Shown here in pieces: positions 46,081 to 56,588 of a DNA stretch of 64,000 nt (positions within the stretch are counted from its first letter, which is position 1; the number at the start of each line of letters is the position of its first letter). Origin of the DNA: Sesamum alatum (taxonomy: Eukaryota > Streptophyta > Magnoliopsida > Lamiales > Pedaliaceae); the NCBI GenBank assembly GCA_034509735.1, contig JACGWO010000010.1:1984001-2048000 (forward strand), read 5' to 3'. The notes beneath the pieces are model-generated. The model did not search any database. It was given only the letters and a program-made list of their open reading frames with translations, and was not told the origin of the DNA. A program made the translations under genes and the position numbers.

Positions 46081-46440
46081 GTCCCCGACAAAGACCTTTC
46101 GATGCTTAAGTCAGAAAATGTTCGAGATAGAATAATTCAATCATGAGTAACAGTTATAGTGCTAAAGTGTTCATACCTGTAATAAATGAGCACATCCCGT
46201 ATTAATAGGGTCATGTGTACGGATCTCTCTGGTCCACGTGGCGCAATCTTGACGACTCACTCATTAAGAGATCGACGATATCCAGCAAGCACACATGGCC
46301 GGGTCGCGAACCCAGTTGGGTCGGATTTAATTGACCCGACTGGAAAATGCGCGGATCTTCAGGGGCAATGGCGTAAATACTGCTGTTTCGGGGGGTATTC
46401 TTGGAAAAAAAAGGGGGAATAACTCTCATCACAACGTGAG
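46081..46440. mobile_element. LTR-like fragment A
   Basis: Contains tcgatgcttaagtcag (46098-46113), then cctgtaataaatgagcac, tattaatagggtcatgtg, ctggtccacgtggcgc and aaaatgcgcggatcttcagggg. The same order of motifs recurs at 50580-50830. The gcttaagtcag box is typical of LTRs of Ty3-type plant retrotransposons. No gag-pol is nearby, so this is a remnant or solo LTR. Confidence 0.45.
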
Positions 46441-46499
46441 ACAAATACTAATTAGCACCTGCACTTACATATATAAATTGATGCAAAGTGAAAAGTTTT

Positions 46500-46637
46500 C
46501 GTTTTTGTCGTCAATCAATTGGTTGAATTGACATTACTCTTTTCTTTGGAGTAAAGAGTTCCGAGTTCAAACTCAATTTATTTCCGACCCTCCACTTTCA
46601 TTGTACTTAAAAAAAAAAAAAAAACAAAAAAAAAAAG
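46500..46637 (+). mobile_element. tRNA-derived SINE candidate, short
   Basis: An A-box-like gtcaatcaattggttgaattg is followed by a B-box-like ccgagttcaaactc, then a pyrimidine stretch and a terminal A-rich tail (46608-46637). The head lines up with the SINE candidate at 47663-47937 (gtctaactcagttggtgaacctg). Length and layout fit a plant SINE, but the target duplication was not found. Confidence 0.5.
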
Positions 46638-47662
46638 AACTTTTGCTTTTGTAGAAAAAATGTATGAAGAGTATTGAGCATAAATGATTAAAGCTGTCCA
46701 TTGCGGTCTACCCCTCTGCACTTCCAATCTCATCCTGCAATTACTCTACATGTCCAATTCCCTGCAGTTACATGCAATGATAATGCCATCCCCTCAATCT
46801 TTTCTTTTCTTTTTTGTTTTTCCCTATTTCTTGCATTTTTTGGGTTGAAATATAATATAATAACATTGTTGTCTTCTCTTTGTTGTGTAGGTTGCATTAT
46901 TGCCCTCCCACTCAGCTTATTAATTTTGTCTTCATATTGTCTTTGGCAATGTATATGTCACATTAATTACTGGTGTAAGAAAGTAGAAGTGAAGTAGATT
47001 TATAAGTTCTTAAAATAAGATATTAAAATTTTATAAATTTTCATTTTTTTATTATCGTATTGATATCCTTATATATTCTTTATCGTTGCACGATGTATAT
47101 ATCAGTTCATATGAATACAATGCGTAGTTTAGCAGAAAAATAGTCTTGTAGTTTTGTTTATTTTGATCCTTATAGTTGTTCTTTTTTTGTATTGCACTAA
47201 AGAGATAGCTCTATATTTTTAGTCCTACAACACTAAGTAGAAGTGTTGGAGCATGTCGTCGTCGTAATTTTATATAATAAATGCAAGTATATAACATAGG
47301 AAGATAACCCAAAAAAAAAAAAAAACCAAAAAATGTATAATTTTTCCCTTAATTTCCAACAACTATACTTTTAAAAAAATAATCCAGGGCCATAGTTTTC
47401 TAGTAGTATTTGTGGCATTTATTCTCTTTTTAACTATATTCATTATATTTGATTAGACCCCTAAAGTCTCAATTTTTACTAATAGTATATATTATAATTG
47501 ACAAAATTATATAATGATTGCAGGGTAATTAAGGATAAAATTAAAATATTCACTTGATTATTTTTTTTTTCTGATGTCAATATATTTCTGTCTAAAAACC
47601 CTTTACAACACGGGGTATTTATAAATTTTGTAAATTTTGCATTTTTAAATAGCTCTGATTAA
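46638..47662. other. AT-rich intergenic DNA
   Basis: A 98-codon open frame at 46701-46997 has a run of hydrophobic residues but no recognised family, and its composition follows the pyrimidine-rich DNA. No gene or RNA is supported. Confidence 0.35.
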
Positions 47663-47937
47663 GGCCAATGACGTCTAACTCAGTTGGTGAACCTGAGGCT
47701 CCATGACCTTAGAGGCCGTGGGTTCGAACCCCATCAATATGTGAGATGTTATTCTACTGTATAGTAGGAGTAGAACTTTCTACTATAATCAGTAGGTATT
47801 CTTTATATTGTTGATCAGAGTATAATTATTGTAATCGTCTTTATCAGATATTAATATTTGATGAACGAATTGTAATAAATTTGATTCAATATTTAATGAT
47901 ATTTCATCACTTTCACTTAAAAAAAAAAAAAAAAAAA
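47663..47937 (+). mobile_element. tRNA-derived SINE with A box, B box and poly(A) tail
   Basis: The head reads ggccaatgacgtctaactca with ttggtg following, giving an RNA polymerase III A box. About 35 bases on lies the B box ggttcgaaccc (47721-47731). The body runs to ttcacttaaaa and ends in 19 A residues (47919-47937). This is the standard architecture of a plant SINE. It cannot be a functional tRNA because the cloverleaf is not kept after the B box. A weak match (ctctgattaa / ctcccattataa) may be its worn target duplication. Confidence 0.8.
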
Positions 47938-48470
47938 CTCCCATTATAAAGCTTTGCCCCATCTTTGAGGGGAAATTATTACAAGTTGGTAGTGGGAAAA
48001 ATCTCTTTTGGTTCACTTTATAATATATAGGTTTGCCTTTGGGCCATCTCTGTCCTGCACTTCCCACTACGTTGAATTTTCACTACTTTTTAACATCAAA
48101 AGTATTGCCCCATCGCTTTGATTCTACCTTTTCAGAATTTGCCTCCGACTCCCACTCCTCATTTTCTCCACTTTACAAACAATAATAATAATATCTAATA
48201 ATATTAAAATTGTCACAACTAGTTCGTAGCCACAGTAATTTTGCTCTTTTTTTAACCTGAAGAATGATTTTTACAGAATTAATAATGGTTAAGAATTACG
48301 TCCATATATATTATATAATATCAACCTATATTAATATTATGTTGAATGGTCACTATATAAGTATCATCACTACCTTGTCGATACTGTTCGTACATAATTT
48401 TTGGTACTATTAAATTTATAACGATTATTGTTGTACCACAGAAATATATGTAGGTATTTTAAGATTTTCT
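47938..48470. other. Intergenic DNA
   Basis: Short pyrimidine-rich and A/T-rich sequence. No gene, RNA or repeat border is supported. Confidence 0.4.
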
Positions 48471-49110
48471 GGTAAATGTAAAAGTATCCTGTTTGCTCCC
48501 AATACTCACGTAATTGCTTTATGGGTGATATAAGGCTTGTAAAACAAGACAGTATTAGGAGCCAAGCCGAAGGGATCTCCGACATAGGCACTCTGACGCT
48601 CGAGTCAGAATGTGAAGGCATCTGAGAGATAAGAGCAATAGTTGAGGAGACAAAAGTCATACATGTTAGTGGAGTGGCTATATTTATATATGATGGTGGT
48701 ACGATTACATGTGCACTCTAGATCATAAATTAGATATATGGCATTCAATGGGTCGCACATATCCGCAGTAACAATGACATGGGGTGGTCCAAGAGGACAA
48801 AAGCTGCACCACTACTAAAGTAGCCGGTATAGTAACAATGAAGGACGGTTGTCATGTTTACCAAGTATAAAGGTTTCAGCTATACCTCTGTACTTAAGCA
48901 AATTATCGACAATACTTCTGGGTTGACTTTAAGCTGAGGAGTTCCTACTGGGGGACTGTCTGGAGCCTTTCTCATGGAGGTCTCCGAATTAAGTGTCTTA
49001 ATATGCATTTGAAGGCATCCTGGGCATTTCTTAAATATCCCCAAATCAATCATGATCATAATTTAAGTAATTTAGTCAGGATTGGTACACCACCCTTGAT
49101 GTGGGATGCA
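48471..49110. mobile_element. LTR-like fragment B
   Basis: Contains ggagccaagccgaagggatctccgacataggcactctgacgctcgagtcag (in blocks from 48560 to 48607). The gacgctcgagtcag box is a familiar motif of Ty3-type LTRs, usually written GACGCTCAAGTCAG. The stretch continues with atttatatatgatgg near 48692 and an even base content to about 49110. No coding domain and no target duplication were found. Confidence 0.4.
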
Positions 49111-49698
49111 GTAAATTTCTTTTTCAAAAGTTCAAGAAGTCGTATTATTTTTCTTTTGAAAAAAAATATTTATTAATATATTTATGAGATGATAAATGCA
49201 ATTAACCCATAAAGTAGTGGTTACATAAGAGTGAGACGTTGAACAGTTGAATTTTTGAATTATTGGATTGTTAGTGCAAGTGTGAAAGGGGACCAACAGG
49301 GGTCAAAGAAAGAGACTAGGATGTCTGAATTCTGATTACAAAATATTCATGGATTCTCCAAATATTCTCTTATTACTTTATTGCCCAAAAAAGGTTTTTT
49401 CCTTTATGATTTAATGTCCAAAATATTGTAATTTTAATCTTTATGATGAGTTGGGATTGATTATGATAGTTGTTACACTTATTCCAGCAGTGTTAAGTAT
49501 ATCACATGAACAAGAGAGGTAGGCTTAATCTAAAGAATTTTAAGCATGTCATGATCAGAATCCTAAGTTCTCCCCTCTACAGGAAAACTTCAATAATTTT
49601 TTATTTTTTATTTTTTGGTACGAAGACAAAGTGTAATAATGCTATAATTTATGTATAAACCCATTAATTTAAATGCTTTATCTGTATATTAATAAAAA
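49111..49698. other. Intergenic DNA
   Basis: A/T-rich sequence without a recognised gene or repeat. The last nine bases (49690-49698) are the left target duplication of the next element. Confidence 0.4.
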
Positions 49699-50126
49699 TG
49701 GTGAATTATAATGACCTCTCCTGAAGTTTGACATAATTACGAATACCCTTATCATTATTTTAAAAATTATAAATACTCTTTGAGGTTTGTAACCGTCTAA
49801 AAAATAACTCATTTTCATTCATTTTTATGGTGAATGGACCAAATGCCCTTAAGCAAATTGAATTATTTTTAAAATTTCTAAATTTTTTTGGACAAAAATG
49901 CGCAAAGAGGGTTTACTTACGTTTTTGACATAAATGAGCAATAAGGTAATTTGCCTCGGCTGATTTTTCTACAATTTACAAAAAAAAAAAATTCAAGGAC
50001 AAAATAGATCATTTCATGCTCTTGATTAAAAATTATAAACTTTATGGGATTATTTATAAGTTTTGAAACAACAAAAGAGTATCCGTAATTATACCGAATT
50101 TCATGAGAGATCATTGTAATTCAGGC
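49699..50126. mobile_element. 428-bp MULE-like foldback MITE with 9-bp target duplication
   Basis: The left end tggtgaattataatgacctc, continuing into gaagtttgacataattacg, mirrors the right end ataattacc... read as gtaattataccgaatttcat then gagatcattgtaattcaggc. Flanks taataaaaa (49690-49698 and 50127-50135) are identical 9-base duplications. This is the best-kept member of a family also at 24870, 32189, 39555 and 52719. No transposase is encoded. Confidence 0.88.
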
Positions 50127-50135
50127 TAATAAAAA

Positions 50136-50579
50136 TATAAGCAAACGTACTGTTGTTTCATGAACAAAGAGGACAATTAACAAGAATCACGACAGTAATT
50201 TTTCCAAAGTTTCATGTTTCATGGGAGCGCAAGAAAGTTTAGTAGATTGCAGCAATCTCAGCGCCTGGCAATGATTCACCGGACATCACCGTTGCCCTAG
50301 CTACCACTGTTGAGGATGACTGCACGTGTTTCAGCCACACTAAGACCACGGACACCTTAGGAAAAAAATTGGCTCATATGTTTGATCCGTCAAGTCTAGC
50401 AGTTGGGTTGGGTTGTGTGGAGTGGCAGTGATCCGAGATAAGAGGTCGAAGATCACTCCAGAGATATCCAAGATACAGTTTGGGACCTAAAAATAGAATT
50501 GATCGTTAAGTTTATTAGGAAATCCCGAGTCAAGATCCTTCAATTCTTAATTCAATCCAAGATGCCCGTCCAAATAGAA
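50136..50579. other. Intergenic DNA, even base composition
   Basis: The block at 50220-50530 is less A/T-rich than its flanks and may belong to the LTR-like fragment that follows (it includes gagatatccaagatacag). No coding region is recognised. Confidence 0.35.
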
Positions 50580-50960
50580 AAATGCAAGCTTAGTATTTTA
50601 ATGATAGTGAGTGTAATAAATATCCTGTCATAAATGAATCATAATAAGTGTATTTATAGGGTCAAATGTCTTGGTCCACCCGGCATTATCTCTGAACAGA
50701 TCACGGCTCTAATTACGGGTCATCTGAAGCGAGTCGCTGCGGCGAGTTTGGGTCGGCCCACCTGAACTGAAATCAAAATGCGGATCCTGGCCCTTATATG
50801 GTATTCTTCCTTTACTTGGAGGGTATTTATGTGGTTTCAGACAATGTATGTTCTTGCAATATCTGCCCTCTTTCCAGCATTTAATTCGGAAAGAACCAAA
50901 TCAAACACCTGCTTGTTTCATTTACTGCATGCGGGACACAAATTAAATGCATCATATGAA
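50580..50960. mobile_element. LTR-like fragment C, related to fragment A
   Basis: The motif order cctgtcataaatgaatc, gtatttatagggtcaaatg, cttggtccacccggc, and aaaatgcggatcctgg parallels 46170-46370. A TATA-like tatttatag lies at about 50651-50659. Lacks coding domains. Direction matches fragment A; the two are about 4.4 kb apart, but the DNA between them holds unrelated repeats and no gag-pol, so they are more likely independent insertions than two ends of one element. Confidence 0.45.
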
Positions 50961-51204
50961 TAATGGGCCCCTTTAAGTTTTATAATCAATTTTCATAAAA
51001 AAAAAATACTATATTTTGTAAGTAGATTCAAAAATTCTTTCATGTACGAGAAAAGAAAGTAGTGTATTTTCGTCTAGTTTACTTGAAGTTGGCGCGCATT
51101 TCAAATTAATTGCAAACGAAAGTTTATGCAACTCATAAATTCAAATGTCTTTTTTTCCGTAGCCTTTCAAAAAAAATTGTCTCTTTTCCTTAGTAAGATG
51201 AAAT

Positions 51205-51363
51205 TTTTTAATTAGATTGGGTTTGATCAATATTTGAACCAATTGTATGATAAGTGTAATATATTTATTGTATAACTAATATACAATTTAAGAAAAATAA
51301 CCAATTACATGATAAGTCTATGTTGTGTGATTAACTTGATTCGATCAAACATAAAATTTTTCC
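51205..51363. mobile_element. Small inverted-repeat MITE, same family as 44640-44822
   Basis: The left part attagattgggtttgatcaat and right part cttgattcgatcaaacataaaatttttcct form the inverted ends. Interior motifs ccaattgtatgataagtg and ccaattacatgataagtc are shared with the family. It is non-coding. Confidence 0.5.
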
Positions 51364-51626
51364 TATCAATACATTTTTTTTAAATAAAATTATGAAACAA
51401 AAAAGTTAGATTGGGCAATAATTCAGGCAACGGCACATTACTCGTATCACATTGTGTAGTGTGGGGTCCTGCTAGGACAGGCCCAAAATGTAAGATCCTG
51501 TCTTAATATTTCTTTGTTACGAGCTTAATCTGATTTTATAACTTAATTATTTAAAGGAAAAAAATCATAGTAAATAAATAGATATAAAAGCTCTCTCGAA
51601 TAAAAAGGCGGAAGGAGGCTTACAAC

Positions 51627-52267
51627 CTATAATGCATGGGCACTCTAAAAAATTACTCGATACAGTGTTGAATACGAACACGGTATAGGTGTGTCCAAAA
51701 ATATAAAATAAAAAAGAAAAATAAGGACACAGTGTCGGACACGCCTGTTGGCGTGTTCGACACGTTTTGGAGGAATGTCCGACACGTTTAGAATTTTTTT
51801 ATAATTTTAAAAAAATTTGAATTGTCTGTTTTAAAAAAAGAGTTTTGGGCTCAATAAAAAAGAAAAAAATTTAATTTACTTCTCTCAAACTAAAAGTTTT
51901 GGGATGAAATTACTAAAAAATTGAGAGATGGTCATGATAATTTAATTAATTATGTATATTTTAATATAAACCAAAAGTGGGATGATTAGAAATGTTTTCA
52001 TCGCGTACTTTTATTATAAACTAATTATGTATATTTTTGAAATCATGTATTTTGGTTAAAAATTTAGATATAAGACATGCTTATTTTATGTGTTATTTTG
52101 ATATTTTTTATATGACATAAATTTTATGAATTTTTTTTGAATATATATAATATATTGTATATAGTCGTGTCAGTGTCGTATCGTGTCTTAATTTTTAAAA
52201 AAATTCATGTTATTATATCCATATCGTATTGTGTCCATATCATTGTATCGGTGTCCATGCGTCGTAG
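51627..52267. mobile_element. GTGTCC-rich MITE, copy 2, inverted
   Basis: The left end CTATAATGCATGGGCAC mirrors the right end GTGTCCATGCGTCGTAG. The body is the reverse of copy 1 at 28650-29228: shared blocks include aaaaaattactcgata, ggtgtgtccaaaaatataaaataaaa, gtcggacacgcc, and aactaaaagttttgggat. Worn flanks cttacaac and tttacaca may be the 8-base target site. No protein is encoded. Confidence 0.75.
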
Positions 52268-52718
52268 TTTACACAGTGAAACAAACAGCTATTTTCCAGC
52301 ATCCTATTCAAACTTTTACGTAAATGTTTTGTCTTAAAATCAACAAAGCGAAATGCCATCCCATCCATCCATCAATCAATCAAGCGGTCCGAATCCGATC
52401 TCATCATCTAAGGCACAATACTTCCAAAGCGCATACATCCAACGGTTTCCCGATCGCCAAGTCATCAGTATGTGCCTTGTCAAATCAGTGCCCATATATC
52501 ACCGACGATGCTACATTACTACTCCTTATGTCACGAAATTAACACCCATTACCAAATTTTATATAAATATTTAGAGAAATTTTATATATACTATACTATT
52601 CTCTCTAATGATTGATGCACAATTTCAAATAAGATGTCATTAGAACAAATTCCTAAAAATTTTAAATTATTTTTAAAAAGATTAATAACAGAGAGTTAAT
52701 TGTATCATTTTCCTTAAA
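52268..52718. other. Intergenic DNA
   Basis: Short overlapping open frames at 52324-52574 share a GC-richer patch with (catc)n-like sequence near 52358-52380. No family is recognised, and both frames are probably chance. Confidence 0.35.
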
Positions 52719-53139
52719 GATGAATTATGATGATCTCCCCCTTATAATTACAGATATTCCCTTACTTTTTAAAAGATTAAAAATACTCTCCTAAGGTTTA
52801 TAATTGTCTAACAAATAATACATTTTCATCCATTTTATGAAGTGAACGGAGCAAAATACCCTTATGCAAACTGAATTATTTTTTATTATATTTTTAAAAT
52901 TTTCTGAATATTTTTCGATTAAATGCACAGGGAGAGGTTTCTTACGTTTTTTACACAGAGGATGAATAAAGTAATTTGTCTCGGCGGTCTTTTTACAATT
53001 TAAAAAAAATATGCAAAATGGTCAATTTCAGGCCCTTGATTAAAAATTACAAACTTTAGGAAAGTATTTATAATTTTAAAAAAAAATGAAGGGGCATTTG
53101 TAATTATGCCAAACTTTACGGGAGATCATTGTAATTCAC
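52719..53139. mobile_element. MULE-like foldback MITE, GTGAATTACAATG family
   Basis: The left end gatgaattatgatgatctccc mirrors the right end gggagatcattgtaattca. The interior keeps the family blocks (taattgtctaacaaataat, tcatccattttatg, ggtcaatttcaggcccttgattaaaaatta). About 420 bases. No target duplication can be seen. Confidence 0.7.
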
Positions 53140-55697
53140 TCTTTTTTTTTAAAGGAGAACCCAACTCCTTGATACATGTACTATTGACCTATCTTTCACA
53201 TTAATGATGTAGGCAAACATCCCACATTAATTACAAACAAAGTGATTGAACGATTAATAAGATACAAGACCTCCTCTCATAACAATAAGCCTTTTTCATA
53301 AAAAACTCACGAGACTTTTATTAAATTGGAACGGACAATATCTTATATGATCGGATACCAATCACGTAAAAAACCAAAAAACACTGTGGAAAAACATTGA
53401 AAAGAACGAGCAAATTGAAAAGGAGAAATTAGAGGACAGATTTTTGATAAAATAAAATTGGAAGAGAGTGGATGACAACATGACATGCAATTGCAAGTGA
53501 AGCGACAAGATGGTACTAATATCGAATTCATCATAGATTAATTAAATTAGTAGAATTTAGACCCAATTGTTTGTGATCAAATTATTATTAATTTATTAAA
53601 TTTTGGATGATGTGATGTCCCTTTCTACTTAGTTAGCACTTAGCAGCATTCGATTTTATAGGATTCCAAATAGGTAAATAATGGACTAGAAAAAAGTGGC
53701 AATCATCCTCTCCTTCTTCTTCTGTTGGTCTACGTTGTAGGCCCCAAATCCCATTCCTCGACTCTCATTCTCGTACGATATGTATTAAGACTAATGAATT
53801 TTCGTTATTAAGTTCGAAGTCATAAATTTGAGTTATATTAAATGTATATATTTTTTATTGAAATTGTGAAAGCGTTCTTATCGTTGATGTCATGAAAATA
53901 AAAATACATAATAATTTTGAAATTATTATAAACACTTCATTTTTCTTCCTTCGAAATCTTTGAATTTTTTAAAAAACTTTTTATTTTTCTTAATTTTTTA
54001 GCGAAATATTTATTTTGTACTTTTAGCTACAAATATATAAATTCTTGTGTTATGCATAAGTATTTCATTTAATGATAACAAATTTGATATTACGCTAAAT
54101 TATTAAAGTTATATGTAATATAGATATTTTAATACATAGTTACAAATAAACATTATATTATTATTTAGTTTCAATAGCAACTACATTAAATAATAATTTC
54201 AAATATATAGTTACACTACATAAAAATAATTTTAATTGGCTAAATGATACAAAATTTAATAGATATGTTTGCTTCAAAAGGAGAAAGGTACTATTTTAAT
54301 TTTCTCTATGGCTTTTATGTATGTTTATTTAATTTTATGATTTTTATGCAGTGTTTTCGAAATATTTTCAAATTTTTTTTAATATTTATTAACTCAAAAC
54401 ATGTGTTGAAAATGAAACTTTAATCTATGATCATGTAATTACTGTTTCTATAAATAATAATAAAAAAAGCTCTTCCTTTTGAAATTGATTTTTATTAGTA
54501 GACATTTCTCTATTTTTGTTTAATTCTTAATGAAAATATTACAAAGCATAATTCGGAGTTATTTGCAAATTTCGATGAAAAATGTGTACATTATGGGAAT
54601 ATTCTCGTTTTCTTTTTAGAATATATTTTGTAAATCAACAACATACAACTATTATAACATTCACTACATAATACATCAATAATTCTAAATCAATCAATAA
54701 ATTCAAAATAATAAAAAAAAAAATACTACTGTTAAAATTAAACTAAAAATGTATAGATTATGTGAATATTTCGGTATTGAGTACCTTGTCTTGGGGTTCT
54801 ATTATTGGTAGAAAGACCAATAATAATTCTTGTGACTTATGACAGAATATTGTGGGACTTATGTGTCTGATGTAACAACTGAAATAATTGGGACTTATGG
54901 TAGTATTACTCATCACTCTAATCTCCAAATAATAAAACATTTGTTTATTAGTCGAATCGAGAATTAGTTTTAAATTTTTTATTTGAGTAAGAACACAATC
55001 CTAACTATTACTCGTTACTGAAAATTAAACATTATCACACTGAAAATTATTATTACGGACATTTTTATAAGTTTTTTGAACTTATGAAAAAATTTATATT
55101 TAAAATAAAATCTAATGTCCTAAATGCAAACAATACCATAAATAGCTCCATCAGGGCTTTAAACTACTAATTAATTCTGTCCAATAATAAATGTCTAATC
55201 GTGAATTGACATTAAATAAATTAAATAAAAGTTAGAAAAAATTAAATAAAACAAATTGTTAATTTTTAAGGTAGATGTTTGAGTAAATAGAGCATCATGC
55301 TACCTCGAACAATTCCACACCTCTCAAACCAAGCACTTTGTCTCCCAAAACTCTTAAATTATATACTTTTGCCCTTTCATGACAAGGCTCTGCACGTTGA
55401 GACTTCAATTTGTTAACCTTGGATTAGAAATAATTATATCTTTTATATTATTACGGAACCACCCTCAATAATAATATTTTGTATAATAATATTGACGTTT
55501 TCAGAAGAAGGTTCGTGTAATCCAACAAAAAATTGGTGATTTGTAAATAATGTCGATATTTTTTTTTTTGTGAGTGTATTTATAATTATACAAAAAACAA
55601 AGGTGATTGTGTAACATACCATAGGATATGAGGTGTAAATGTAATTATTCCAATAAATTAACTTTGGCAAGTAGGTAAAACATAAAAGAGAAAAAGG
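53140..55697. other. AT-rich intergenic DNA
   Basis: About 2.5 kb with no recognisable gene. Open frames are short and composition-driven. No transposon end or RNA gene was recognised. Confidence 0.4.
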
Positions 55698-55873
55698 GAG
55701 AAATGCAAGCAACCTCACTGTGATATTGTAAATGACCAAATTATCCCCATAAAATATAAAATATCCATTTACCTCCCTGTATTTTTTTAAATGAATCAAT
55801 TTATTTCCCTATCTAGGAAGTTAAATTGCTACATTTTAAAGAATATAAGGAGGTAAATTGCATTAAATCAAAA
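55698..55873. mobile_element. Shortened hairpin MITE related to 45027-45260
   Basis: The start gggagaaatgcaagcaacctcactgtgatattg and the end ggaggtaaattgcattaaatc match the two ends of the complete element. The inner part is reduced. It is non-coding. Confidence 0.55.
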
Positions 55874-55984
55874 ATAAAAAAATAGTGCTACGCATTATTA
55901 GAGATTTAAATATATTGAGTGGGGAAATATTGCAATGGGGTGGGGTGAAGACGATGAGCATTAATTGAAGTAGATTTTGTATAA

Positions 55985-55987
<3 letters not shown>

Positions 55988-56079
<92 letters not shown>
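55988..56079. repeat. Long GA microsatellite, about 45 units
   Basis: An uninterrupted GA run of about 90 bases. It lies about 510 bases beyond the stop codon of the BAM-like receptor kinase gene, in its 3' flank. Perfect runs this long are usually polymorphic. Confidence 0.97.
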
Positions 56080-56081
<2 letters not shown>

Positions 56082-56588
56082 GTTTATTATTAGTTTACTT
56101 GGTTCAAAGGGAAAGGGCAGAGGCCTAATTGCCTCGTGCTTCAGTAGAATTTATTTCTCATAATGAATCCCAGAAACGCCACTCATAAGTAGCGACTTAT
56201 TTAACAACCAAACCCCAACCCCACTGTCTTGGTAATTGAAAGCTACTGCACACTACTCCATACAGTCAGTCCAATCTTCTTGGGCCCCCCCATTCAAAAC
56301 AAACTTGTCTGTAAACCAAACCCCCTCCTCAGTTACTACGTTGCGGTCCCAGACACACCATTAAGAACAGAACAACCAGCGGCATCATCAACAAGATAAT
56401 TTTATACTACTTTTTGATAGACTGCTTCTGTACACAAACTTTGAAACCAATGACCAACACGTTCAACTCAAGAGTAAATAAGCCAACCCCTAATGAAATT
56501 CAGACACAAGAAAAAGAAAAGGGCAATAAGGAATGAAGAAACAGACTAATTAGCTTGTCCGAATTCAAGAAACACCATTGAGTTGCCT
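56080..56588 (-). other. Presumed 3'UTR and flank of the BAM-like gene
   Basis: Even base composition between the GA run and the stop codon at 56589 suggests 3'UTR. No separate gene is seen. Confidence 0.4.

Noticed and set aside
47663..47735. A tRNA gene
   Set aside because: A and B boxes are present but the acceptor stem does not pair and a long body with poly(A) tail follows, so a SINE is the better reading.
46081..50960. A complete LTR retrotransposon bounded by fragments A and C
   Set aside because: The DNA between holds SINEs, another LTR scrap and a MITE, but no gag, protease, reverse transcriptase or integrase frames, and no primer-binding site was seen.
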